Source: SIG710 sp045651985 (GTDB taxonomy: Bacteria > Bacillota > Clostridia > Oscillospirales > CAG-272). From it: a DNA stretch of 51,295 nt. Shown in pieces: positions 8,357 to 16,685 of the stretch. The DNA lies in contig JAZRTK010000050.1 of NCBI GenBank assembly GCA_045651985.1, positions 1 through 51,295 on the forward strand, written 5' to 3'. Position numbers and translations under genes: made by a program. The notes beneath the pieces were generated by a model. That model was given only the letters and a program-made list of their open reading frames with translations, ran no database searches and was not told the DNA's origin. The first letter of the stretch is position 1, and every line of letters starts with the position of its first letter.

Positions 8357-10181
8357 ATTCATTTGTGCCGAATGCGCCGTCAACGCTTTCGCGCTCAAAC
8401 TGGTGAGTATAAAGCTGATAGTAAGCACCCTTTGCTCTCATAAGCTCGGCGTGCTTGCCCTGCTCTACTATCTTTCCGTCCTTTACAACAAGGATAACGT
8501 CCGCATCGCGTACCGTGGAAAGGCGGTGAGCAATAATAAATGACGTGCGTCCGCGGGTGACCGTTTCCGCCGCGCGGTTTATTATCTGCTCGGTTATGGT
8601 GTCAACAGACGAGGTCGCCTCGTCGAGCACCAATATCTTGGGGTCGGCAATAATTGCTCGTGCAAAGGAAATAAGTTGCTTTTCGCCCGTTGAGAGAAGG
8701 TCACCGCCTTCTCCCACCTGGCTGTCAAGCCCGTTTTCCATGCGCTCCACCACCTTATCTGCCGAAACCAGCTCCAGAGCCGACATTATCTGCTCGTCGG
8801 TGGCGTCGGGATTGCCGTATTTCAGGTTTTCACGGACCGTTCCCGAGAACAGATGAGGCGACTGAAGCACGTATCCTATGCTCGAATGAAGCCAGAGCTG
8901 TGAGCGTTCTCGTGCATCTCTGCCGTCGATAAGCACCCTACCCTCGGTAGGCTCAAAGAATCGGCAGACCAGATTGACAAGGGTAGATTTACCCGCGCCC
9001 GTCTCTCCGACGATAGCGACTCTCGTTCCCTTGGGAACCTTTAAATTGAAGTGCTCAAGCACGTATTCCTCGCCGTCGGGATATTTGAAGGTCACGTCGT
9101 CAAATTCGATGTCGCCGTGGATCTCCTCCCAATTTTCACGCTTGGGGGTGAACGCATCGCCGTACTTTTCCACCACCTCGGGTGTGTCGGTAACGTCCGA
9201 CTCGGTAGTTAAAAGCTTATTTACCCGCTCGATGTTTACCTGCGTACTGATAAACGCGGAAAGAGCGTCGATTATCCAACGGATAGTCTCAACGATACCC
9301 TCCGCATAGGAAATGAATACCGAAAGCGTTCCCACCTTCATAGCGCCCTCCAACGTTATAAGACCGCCGCGCCAAAGGATTATGGCAAGTGCGGTAAAGG
9401 AGAAGAAGGAGATGGTGGAGAACAGTATTCCTCGGCACATAGCCGTGTGCACCGACGTGCGCTTCATGTTGCGGGTATCCTCGCGGAACTCCGCCGTTAT
9501 CTTATTTTCGATAACAAGCGATTTAGACGTTCCCGCGCCCGTGATCCCCTCGTTGAAGTCGCCCGAGATCTTGGAATTTATCTCGCGCATACGGCGGTTG
9601 AGATCGGTAAGCTTTCCCGTGCATAGGAGGATTATTACCGCCGAAAGAGGTACCACCGCAAGCACCGCAAGCGCCAGCTTGGGGCTGATTAAAAGCATCG
9701 CGATAATAACTCCCACAGCATAGGAAATGTTCCATACGCAGTCCATGAAATTCCATGACACCAGCACGCCGATACGGCTCGTATCACTCATTACACGAGA
9801 GTGAATATATCCCACGCTGTTTTGATTGAAATAGGATATTGCCAAGGTCTGCAGGTGGGAAAAGCAATTGTTTCGCAGGTCACGGTTAATATAAAGCTCA
9901 AGGCGCGATGCCAGATAAAGGCTGATGCCGTTTACGATAACCTGAGCTGCCAGCACCGCAAGGTACGTGCCGATAAAGATCGGCAAGGTGTCAAGTATGC
10001 CCGTAACCACGTAATTGTTGATAGCATACTGACGGAACAGAGGAATGATAACGTCGCAAGCCGTACCGCAAAGACCCAGCACTACCATCACGATAAAATC
10101 GCGGGTATAACGCTTCAAATATGGGAAAATTATCGGGATACCGAAGAATTTGAGATGTGTTTTGTCCTGATTTTTACTCAT
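8355..10181 (-). CDS. ABC exporter half-transporter, subunit with consensus Walker B
   Basis: This 608-aa protein has an N-terminal six-helix ABC-exporter membrane domain (about 30-330) and a C-terminal ATPase domain. Walker A is GETGAGKST and Walker B is LVLDEATSS with the catalytic Glu, but the signature is altered to LSTGE instead of LSGGQ. The start at 10181 was preferred to ATGs at 10187 and 10217 because GGAGGAG then lies 7 nt away; the ATGAGTAA overlap with the upstream gene implies translational coupling. Together with its partner it forms a heterodimer like BmrCD or TM287/288, where one ATP site is degenerate. The substrate (drug, peptide or lipid) is unknown. Confidence 0.9.
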   Translation of the reverse strand: MSKNQDKTHLKFFGIPIIFPYLKRYTRDFIVMVVLGLCGTACDVIIPLFRQYAINNYVVTGILDTLPIFIGTYLAVLAAQVIVNGISLYLASRLELYINRDLRNNCFSHLQTLAISYFNQNSVGYIHSRVMSDTSRIGVLVSWNFMDCVWNISYAVGVIIAMLLISPKLALAVLAVVPLSAVIILLCTGKLTDLNRRMREINSKISGDFNEGITGAGTSKSLVIENKITAEFREDTRNMKRTSVHTAMCRGILFSTISFFSFTALAIILWRGGLITLEGAMKVGTLSVFISYAEGIVETIRWIIDALSAFISTQVNIERVNKLLTTESDVTDTPEVVEKYGDAFTPKRENWEEIHGDIEFDDVTFKYPDGEEYVLEHFNLKVPKGTRVAIVGETGAGKSTLVNLVCRFFEPTEGRVLIDGRDARERSQLWLHSSIGYVLQSPHLFSGTVRENLKYGNPDATDEQIMSALELVSADKVVERMENGLDSQVGEGGDLLSTGEKQLISFARAIIADPKILVLDEATSSVDTITEQIINRAAETVTRGRTSFIIAHRLSTVRDADVILVVKDGKIVEQGKHAELMRAKGAYYQLYTHQFERESVDGAFGTNE

Positions 10182-11988
10182 TTTCATTCTCCTCCGATCC
10201 CGATTGAATTTCCGCAATTCTGCGGTAAATGCCGTCTTCGATCTGCATCAGCGTCTCATGGTCGCCCATTTCAGCTATGCGTCCGCGGTCAAGCACGATT
10301 ATCTTGTCAGCCTCCATCAAAGTGGAGATTCGGTGGGAGATAAGGAATACCGTAGCCGTGCCCAACGTCTCCTTGAGCGCCGCGCGTATTTTTGCATCGG
10401 TCTCCGCGTCAACGGCGGAAAGTGAATCGTCAAAGACCATTATGGGGGTCTTTCGAGTGAGCATTCGGGCAATTGCAGTTCTCTGCTTCTGACCGCCCGA
10501 AAGAGTGACTCCGCGCTCACCGACGAAGGTCTCGTAACCCTTGGCAAAGCCCTCAATAGCGCCGTCAAGGCAGGCAATTTTTGCCGCCGCCTTTACCTCG
10601 TCCATGTCAACGTCGGACTGCGTTATACCGATATTCTCGGCAAGAGTGCGGGAGAACAGGAAGGGCTCCTGCATGACCATACCCACGTTTGCACGCAGAT
10701 GAGAGCGCTTGATTTTAGCAATATCAACTCCGCCAACGGTAATTCTCCCGCTGTTCTCGGGTATATCGTAGAGGCGGTTGAGCAGGTGCATGAGGGTGGA
10801 TTTACCCGAACCCGTACCGCCAAGGATTCCCACCGTTTCCCCCGACTTGACCTCAAAATCAATGTCGAAAAGAAGTTCGGGGCAGCCGTCGTAGGCAAAA
10901 TCAACGTGCTCGAAGCGAATATCGCCCGTCATGTCGGGTTCAAGCGCATCGGGGGCGTCCTGCTCGGGCTCGGAATGGAGAATGTAGCCAAGACGCTCAA
11001 GGGAGATTCCCGCCTTGCTCATCTCGGATACCATTCTGCCCAGTCGGCGGATGGGCCAGATAAGCATGGTGTTGTAGGAAATGAACGCGATAAGCTGACC
11101 TGCACTCATGTTTCCGTTTACGCAGAAAACAGTGCCGAAAACAAGGATCGCCATGACCTGCAGACCCGTTACCAGGTCGCCCATAGCCCAGAATCCCGCC
11201 ATATAACGGCAGAGGTCCACCCAAAGCTGTGTGTACTTCTCATTCTTGTGAAGAAATCTGTCCCTCTCGTACTGCTCGCGTCCAAAGGCGCGGACAACCC
11301 GCACGCCCGTCAGATTTTCCTGAACGGTGGCGGAGATAGCTCCCTCCTCCTCGTCGCAAACTCTGAAGCCCTCGGATATTCTGCGCCCGAAGATCATGGT
11401 GTATAACAGGATAATGGGCAAGGTCACGGTGGCGATAAGAGCCAATTTGACGTTCATTGAATACATGAACACAAGGGAAAAGCTCACGAGTATCACGATT
11501 CGGACAATAGACGCCAGCTGCTCGGACAAAAAGTTTTTGACCATATCAACATCCGAGGTACAGCGCTGGATAATGTCGCCCGTGCGATTTTTCATGTGCC
11601 AGGAAAAAGGCAGCCTTTGTGTCTGCTCAAAGAGCAAATTTCTCATTCTCTCAACCAGAGTCTCAGCGGCTTTTCCGTCAAGCGTCCTCTGCAAAAAGCT
11701 AAATACAGCGGATATAAGCGCAAAGCCCGCAACGGCTATGGCAACTATCCACAGTCTATCACGCAAAAACGCCGTACCGCCGATCCTGTCAATAATTTTG
11801 TTGGCAAAATCGGGCAGACCCGATTTTTCGCCGCCGATGAGAGTGTCGACGGTGTATCGCACGAGCTGGGGTATGACCATGTCCACCATGGTAACCGCAA
11901 GCGATGCGATAATAGCCAGAATAAAGAACTTTTTACTTCCTTTTAGGAAGGTAAGTATCAGTTCTCCTTTTGAATTTTTCTTTTTCAT
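10174..11988 (-). CDS. ABC exporter half-transporter, subunit with degenerate Walker B
   Basis: This 604-aa partner of the next gene has a membrane domain at about residues 15-320 and an ATPase domain with Walker A GGTGSGKST and canonical signature LSGGQ. Walker B reads VFDDSLSAVD, with Asp in place of the catalytic Glu. Pairing this Walker B with the partner's LSTGE gives one degenerate site, while LSGGQ here pairs with the partner's DE site to give one consensus site. That is the hallmark of type IV heterodimeric exporters. The gene overlaps the downstream subunit by 8 bp and lies 63 bp after an unrecognised gene in the mtaB operon. Confidence 0.9.
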   Translation of the reverse strand: MKKKNSKGELILTFLKGSKKFFILAIIASLAVTMVDMVIPQLVRYTVDTLIGGEKSGLPDFANKIIDRIGGTAFLRDRLWIVAIAVAGFALISAVFSFLQRTLDGKAAETLVERMRNLLFEQTQRLPFSWHMKNRTGDIIQRCTSDVDMVKNFLSEQLASIVRIVILVSFSLVFMYSMNVKLALIATVTLPIILLYTMIFGRRISEGFRVCDEEEGAISATVQENLTGVRVVRAFGREQYERDRFLHKNEKYTQLWVDLCRYMAGFWAMGDLVTGLQVMAILVFGTVFCVNGNMSAGQLIAFISYNTMLIWPIRRLGRMVSEMSKAGISLERLGYILHSEPEQDAPDALEPDMTGDIRFEHVDFAYDGCPELLFDIDFEVKSGETVGILGGTGSGKSTLMHLLNRLYDIPENSGRITVGGVDIAKIKRSHLRANVGMVMQEPFLFSRTLAENIGITQSDVDMDEVKAAAKIACLDGAIEGFAKGYETFVGERGVTLSGGQKQRTAIARMLTRKTPIMVFDDSLSAVDAETDAKIRAALKETLGTATVFLISHRISTLMEADKIIVLDRGRIAEMGDHETLMQIEDGIYRRIAEIQSGSEENENE

Positions 11989-12051
11989 GTCTCTCCTAAA
12001 AATCTGTCAAAAAGGTGTGTCTTGCAAACGGACTGCAAAAATTGGGTCGTT

Positions 12052-13704
12052 TCAGTCCGAAACCAGGCTTTCGAAGTTGCCGTCAAAATATCCCAGGGCC
12101 TCAAGCCCGTCTATCTTCTCATCCGTGAGAAGCAGAAAAGCTCCCGGAATATATCTGACCGCGCTCACGTCTATCGTCGTGTCGCCGCAGAGACGCAAAA
12201 GCGCATTTTGCGCGCCTCTCGCATCAATGACCTCCGCTTTGCATTTTCCGGTGGTAACGGCACCTAAAACAAAGCGAAAGATGCGCCGAAGCTCCCCGTA
12301 AGACGGGAAACCCTCTTCGGACAAAGCGGGAGTCGCAAGGTATACCGTGCCGCACTTGACACAGTTCTCCCTGTACTCGTCCGAGGTATGGGCGATAACG
12401 GTCAGTCTATCGGAATCGTTTGCTCGGGGAGCGCTTGACGTATCAGGCAGACAAAGCTCTGCCTGCGCCCTGTAGATTCCAAGCAATAGCGAAACAAGCT
12501 TCGAGGGCAATTTGCCCGAAGCGTGGTTTTCATTATAAATTAAAAGGTTTGTCAGGCGGATATTTTTAAGATCAACTCCGTCCGCCACCGCTTTTGATAC
12601 GGCACTCACCACCGCCGCCGATGCATCGTAATATTCACAACCCGTATCAAGGTCGTCGGACAGGTAATATCCGTCATCGCCCGCCCTGTAATGCGCGTTC
12701 TCAAAGGACGGCGTGCAAATTGGTGTAGTTTCAGCCGTGGAGGCGCACCCGTCGAAGGGGGACGCCATGACCTCAGCAATGAAATCGGAATTTATGCGGT
12801 AAGCTCCGCCGGGGAAGGTGAAGTTTATATCCTTTCTCTTTTTCACCGTCGCCACAGGTGATACGGAAACCGCCTTTAACGCGCCCGACATCTGCAGGGT
12901 GTATAGGTCGGCGGTCCCAATACGCGCAAGCCAAGCACCTCCAAATCCCGTGCAGATCTCCGCCAGAGGATATGTCATCCCCTCAGTTCGGAAAACACTT
13001 ATATCAAGTCCCTCGGAAAACGCCAGAAGGGTCTCAAGAAGTCCGTTTTCTATCCTTGCAGCACGTTTCACCGTACCGTTTGCCATCTCGGCGTAAAGCA
13101 GTTCCATAACCGCCTTTTCGTTTTCCTCATGCGAGGAACGTACCATACAAATAAGGTCACCGACCTTTTCCCGTTTGACAGGATTCTTTTCGCCCAAAAC
13201 CAGCGAAATATCTCCAAACTGCTTTTCCTCAATTACGCGGCACCCTGCCTCAAGAGCTCTTTCCTTGGCGCCGCCCTTTGAGGACACGAAGGCCTCGGGT
13301 CCGTCCAACACAATATCACAGCAAGCAAGGTAATCTCTCGCCGCGCTGATGAGCTTCTCCGTGTCAACGGGGCCTTTCGCCGTCGGATTTACTGCGTAAT
13401 ATTTTGAGAGCAGATCGGAGTAGGTCCGCATCTGTATCTCATCTTTACAAGAAAATTCCGCGATCTTTGAGGGAAGCTTTTTGGTTTTTTGCGCACCCGA
13501 TCTTAACATATCCAAAAGGATAACCAGATCAACGGTGGGCTCGCTCATTTTCAGCTCTTTCATTCTGTGGCTGATATGCAGCCAAAATTCAAGTGGACTT
13601 TCAAGGCGCAGATCACCCATAACGTCGCCGATAAAATATGGGTCGCCGGAGCTGAATCCGTATATTATTCCGTTTCTGTGCGGGTAATGGGATATTTGAG
13701 CCAT
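12052..13704 (-). CDS. Unrecognised 550-aa cytoplasmic protein
   Basis: I do not recognise the family. The protein has no signal peptide or membrane helix. It begins MAQISHYPHRNG and looks like two mixed alpha/beta halves, the second from about residue 300. No metal-binding cluster stands out; a CVKCG pair occurs near residue 450 but has no second pair. Expression is well supported: AGGAGG lies 7 nt before the ATG, and the ATG is only 3 nt after the mtaB stop. It is followed by the ABC exporter genes, so it is a middle gene of a four-gene operon. Codon use resembles that of its neighbours. A cytosolic partner of the exporter or an unrelated housekeeping role are both possible. Confidence 0.75.
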   Translation of the reverse strand: MAQISHYPHRNGIIYGFSSGDPYFIGDVMGDLRLESPLEFWLHISHRMKELKMSEPTVDLVILLDMLRSGAQKTKKLPSKIAEFSCKDEIQMRTYSDLLSKYYAVNPTAKGPVDTEKLISAARDYLACCDIVLDGPEAFVSSKGGAKERALEAGCRVIEEKQFGDISLVLGEKNPVKREKVGDLICMVRSSHEENEKAVMELLYAEMANGTVKRAARIENGLLETLLAFSEGLDISVFRTEGMTYPLAEICTGFGGAWLARIGTADLYTLQMSGALKAVSVSPVATVKKRKDINFTFPGGAYRINSDFIAEVMASPFDGCASTAETTPICTPSFENAHYRAGDDGYYLSDDLDTGCEYYDASAAVVSAVSKAVADGVDLKNIRLTNLLIYNENHASGKLPSKLVSLLLGIYRAQAELCLPDTSSAPRANDSDRLTVIAHTSDEYRENCVKCGTVYLATPALSEEGFPSYGELRRIFRFVLGAVTTGKCKAEVIDARGAQNALLRLCGDTTIDVSAVRYIPGAFLLLTDEKIDGLEALGYFDGNFESLVSD

Positions 13705-13707
13705 TTT

Positions 13708-15048
13708 TCAGTCCTCCTTTGCTAATATTCCTATGCAAACTCCGTTTTCGACCCGCTGGGGCAGAACGGAGTAAATTTCACCGCTCAACGGGTGGTCACT
13801 TTTAACCGCAAATTCTTCAAAAGCCGCCGTGTGCCCCGTTGCAACGCCGTTTTCATATGTTTCAAACAGCACGTCCACGGCTTTTCCGCGTTCCGCAAGC
13901 TCTGAAAGGAGCTCGTTTTTTATTTCCTTTTGCCTATCCGACAGCCGCGCCGATCTTTCCTTTTTCACCTGCTCGGGTATCTGACACGGCAAGGCCGCCG
14001 CCACCGTTCCCTCACGCTTTGAATAAGTAAAAACGTGAATATCGAGAAATCTTATCTTCTCTGCCATTTCAAGAGTGTCGAGAAAATCTTCCTCGGTCTC
14101 ACCGGGAAACCCGACGATAACATCGGTGGTCAGACGTACGCCCGAAATGTGTTTTTTGATATTTTCTATGTTTTGCAGCATCATTTGCGAGTTATATTTA
14201 CGCTTCATTGCCGAAAGGATCCTATCACTCCCGCTTTGCAAGGAAAGGTGAAAGTGAGGCGCAAGCGAACGAAGTCCCGCTATCTTCTTTACAAAATCCC
14301 CCCGCATGAGCGACGGGTCAAGAGATCCCAGACGAACTCGTCCGATGCCCTCTATTGCGTCGACCTTGCAAAGCAGGTCGGCAAAAGTCACGCCATCAAG
14401 GTCCCGACCGTAGGACGCGGTCTCTATTCCCGTCAGAACTATCTCACGGCAGCCGCCCGCAACCAATCTTTCGACCTCGGCGATAACGTCGTCGGGTGCT
14501 TTTGAACGCACGCGTCCCCGCGCTGAAGGTATAGCGCAGTATGCGCACCGATTTTCACAGCCGTCCTCGATCTTAACGTAAGCACGGGTTCTTTCAAAAT
14601 GGGTTATGCTCATTTTTTCAAAATCCGCACCCTCAAGGGATCTCACGGCATACTGAGGAGAATCGTTTTTCTTGCCTTGTGCCATAAGGCCAAGTGCCGC
14701 CTGCAAAACGGAGGTCTTGTTCGCCGAGCCGCAGATATAGTCCACGCCCTCGATCTCCCCGACAGCCTGCGGCGAGCGCTGTGCAAAGCATCCCGTCACA
14801 AGGATATACGCATCGGAATTTTTTGAAATTGCGCGCCGAATGAACTGCCGCGCCTTTCGGTCGCTTTCGGCAGTTACGGTGCAGGTATTTATTACGTAGA
14901 CCGCGCAGATCTGATCGCAGGAAAGGACGGTAAAGCCCTCTCGTTCAAAAAGCTCTGCTATTGCTTGGCTCTCATACTGGTTGACCTTACACCCGAGAGT
15001 GTAGATGCCCACCGTCTTATCTTTCGAAATTTTCAAATTCTCACCCAT
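13708..15048 (-). CDS. mtaB: tRNA N6-threonylcarbamoyladenosine (t6A) methylthiotransferase MtaB
   Basis: This radical SAM enzyme converts t6A37 to ms2t6A37 in ANN-decoding tRNAs. The 446-aa form starts at 15048 (MGENLKIS); earlier in-frame codons lie upstream of the promoter. The family layout is complete: an N-terminal UPF0004 domain with YTLGCKVNQ, NTCTVT and GCFAQ carrying cluster cysteines, the radical SAM triad GCENRCAYC, SLQSGSD and FPGETEEDF, and a C-terminal TRAM domain. LGCKVNQYES favours MtaB over MiaB. No strong ribosome binding site precedes the ATG, so the precise start is less sure. It is the first gene of an operon with the unknown gene and the ABC exporter. Confidence 0.93.
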   Translation of the reverse strand: MGENLKISKDKTVGIYTLGCKVNQYESQAIAELFEREGFTVLSCDQICAVYVINTCTVTAESDRKARQFIRRAISKNSDAYILVTGCFAQRSPQAVGEIEGVDYICGSANKTSVLQAALGLMAQGKKNDSPQYAVRSLEGADFEKMSITHFERTRAYVKIEDGCENRCAYCAIPSARGRVRSKAPDDVIAEVERLVAGGCREIVLTGIETASYGRDLDGVTFADLLCKVDAIEGIGRVRLGSLDPSLMRGDFVKKIAGLRSLAPHFHLSLQSGSDRILSAMKRKYNSQMMLQNIENIKKHISGVRLTTDVIVGFPGETEEDFLDTLEMAEKIRFLDIHVFTYSKREGTVAAALPCQIPEQVKKERSARLSDRQKEIKNELLSELAERGKAVDVLFETYENGVATGHTAAFEEFAVKSDHPLSGEIYSVLPQRVENGVCIGILAKED

Positions 15049-15067
15049 GATACACATAATTATATTT

Positions 15068-15096
15068 ATGATACCACTAATTTGAGGAAAAGTAAA
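15068..15096 (-). promoter_or_regulatory. Promoter of mtaB operon
   Basis: On the minus strand TTTACT (15091-15096) and TATCAT (15068-15073) are 17 bp apart, with TGG extending the -10. The start site would be about 12 nt before the chosen mtaB ATG, giving a very short leader. Confidence 0.6.
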
Positions 15097-15156
15097 CAGT
15101 TTTTGCAAATCTTTATTATATATAACAACAAAAATAAAAGAATCTACTGTGAAATA

Positions 15157-15185
15157 TTTACATTCCGAGCTTTTTCGTGTATAAT
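15157..15185 (+). promoter_or_regulatory. Promoter of SGNH hydrolase genes
   Basis: TTTACA (15157-15162) and TATAAT (15180-15185) are 17 bp apart, about 35 nt before the ATG of the first SGNH gene. It is divergent from the mtaB promoter. Confidence 0.75.
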
Positions 15186-15219
15186 AAAAGCATCTATTCA
15201 ACCAAAACGGAGGAAAACA

Positions 15220-15936
15220 ATGCAAAACACAGATTACCTGTACGGCAAAAAGTACGTAGCCCTTGGCGACAGCCTCACCGACGGCGACTTCGGATCATAC
15301 GTAGACGAGAACGGCTTGGAGAGCCGCAAAAGTCCCAACGTATACGACGCGGAGCTGAAAATGTGCAAAACATATCCCTGGCACATTGGTCAGCGCAACG
15401 GCATGGAGGTTCTTAACATGGCGCTCTGCGGCGGAACCATGACCTTTATGCCCGAGATAGGCCCCAACGGCAACGAAAGATCACTTTCAACCCTCTACAA
15501 GAAAGTTCCCCTTGACGCCGACTACATAACTATCTATATCGGCGCCAACGACAGCTTCAGGAAAGCCCCCATAGGAGGTGTGACAAGTGAAGACCTTTCA
15601 ACCTTCTGCGGTGCTTGGAACGTAGTATTGCGCCACCTTATAACCAATCTGCCCTACGCAAAAATCGGCATTATTATCCCGAGCTTCTGCGCAAGCCCCG
15701 CTTACCCCGACGCGGTACGCAGAATGGCAAAAAGGTGGGGTATTCCCTATCTTGACCTTGAGGAAGACTTCTGTGTTCCCTTGACAAGAGCCGTAAAATA
15801 CCGTCCCGAGCTTTGCGACGAGGTAAAAGAGCTGCGAAACAAAGCATTCGCCGTCTCGGACACCAACGGTCACCCCAATCTGAAGGCCCACGAGTACATT
15901 TCCACCATCATTGAAAATTTCATGCGAAGCATGTAA
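15220..15936 (+). CDS. SGNH/GDSL-type hydrolase, copy 1
   Basis: This 238-aa cytoplasmic protein has no signal peptide. The start is the ATG at 15220, with CGGAGGA 6 nt upstream; longer frames run back through the promoter. SGNH blocks are visible: ALGDSLTDGD (block I, nucleophile Ser), a Gly in ALCGGTM (block II), IGANDS (block III) and HPN near the C terminus (block V). In block V the acidic residue lies four positions before the His (DTNGH) rather than the usual three. Such small esterases often remove acetyl groups from sugars. It is tandemly duplicated, and the cluster continues with a secreted acetyl-xylan-esterase-like protein, suggesting deacetylation of imported oligosaccharides. Confidence 0.88.
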   Translation: MQNTDYLYGKKYVALGDSLTDGDFGSYVDENGLESRKSPNVYDAELKMCKTYPWHIGQRNGMEVLNMALCGGTMTFMPEIGPNGNERSLSTLYKKVPLDADYITIYIGANDSFRKAPIGGVTSEDLSTFCGAWNVVLRHLITNLPYAKIGIIIPSFCASPAYPDAVRRMAKRWGIPYLDLEEDFCVPLTRAVKYRPELCDEVKELRNKAFAVSDTNGHPNLKAHEYISTIIENFMRSM

Positions 15937-15945
15937 GGAAGAAAA

Positions 15946-16659
15946 ATGGAATCAAATTATTTGTATGGCAAAAAATACGTAGCTCTTGGCGACAGCTTTA
16001 CCGAGGGCGATTTTAGCACTTACGTGGACGAAAACGGTCTTGAAGGCCGCAAAAGTCCTAACGTCTACGACAAGGAACTGAAAATGTGCAAGACCTACCC
16101 CTGGCACATCGGTCAGCGCAACGGCATGGAGGTCATTAATATGGCTCTTTGCGGCGCAACCATGACCTTTATGCCCGAGATAGGTCCCAACGGCAACGAA
16201 AGATCCCTTTCCACCGTTTACAAAAAGGTTCCCCTTGACGCCGATTACATAACCATCTGCATCGGCATAAACGACAGTCGCGAAAAAGCGCCCTTAGGCT
16301 CCGTGAACAGCGAAGACGTTTCCACCTTCTGCGGCGCATGGAACGTTGTTCTGCGCCACCTAATAACAAATCTCCCTTACACCAAGATCGGCATTATCAT
16401 CACCAACGCCTGTGTGTCTCAGGCATATCCCGATATGATCCGCAGAGTTGCAAGAAGGTGGGGTATTCCCTATCTTGATCTTGAGGAGGACTACCGCGTG
16501 CCCGTTATGAACCGTGTAAGCGGCCGTCCCGAAATGTGCGACGAGGCAAGACAGCTGCGCACAAGAGCGTTCAGGGTTTCCGAAAACAACGGACATCCCA
16601 ACCTTCAGGCGCATAAGTACATTTCCACCATCATTGAAAATTTCATGAGAAGTCTGTAA
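15946..16659 (+). CDS. SGNH/GDSL-type hydrolase, copy 2
   Basis: This 237-aa tandem paralogue of copy 1 lies 9 nt downstream with an AAGGAAG ribosome binding site. Blocks I to III are kept (ALGDSFTEGD, ALCGATM, IGINDS). In block V, DTNGHPN of copy 1 is ENNGHPN here, so the candidate acidic triad residue has changed from Asp to Glu. The two proteins are otherwise near identical over long blocks, for example through the HIGQRNGMEV region, and differ most in the segments after NDS and before the last 60 residues. Altered specificity is therefore likelier than loss of function. Confidence 0.86.
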   Translation: MESNYLYGKKYVALGDSFTEGDFSTYVDENGLEGRKSPNVYDKELKMCKTYPWHIGQRNGMEVINMALCGATMTFMPEIGPNGNERSLSTVYKKVPLDADYITICIGINDSREKAPLGSVNSEDVSTFCGAWNVVLRHLITNLPYTKIGIIITNACVSQAYPDMIRRVARRWGIPYLDLEEDYRVPVMNRVSGRPEMCDEARQLRTRAFRVSENNGHPNLQAHKYISTIIENFMRSL

Positions 16660-16685
16660 AAGCCAAAGAAAACTTTGAGGTAAGC

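Noticed and set aside
15049..15225. N-terminal extension of mtaB
   Set aside because: The extra 59 residues lie over the divergent promoters and are unlike the MtaB family.
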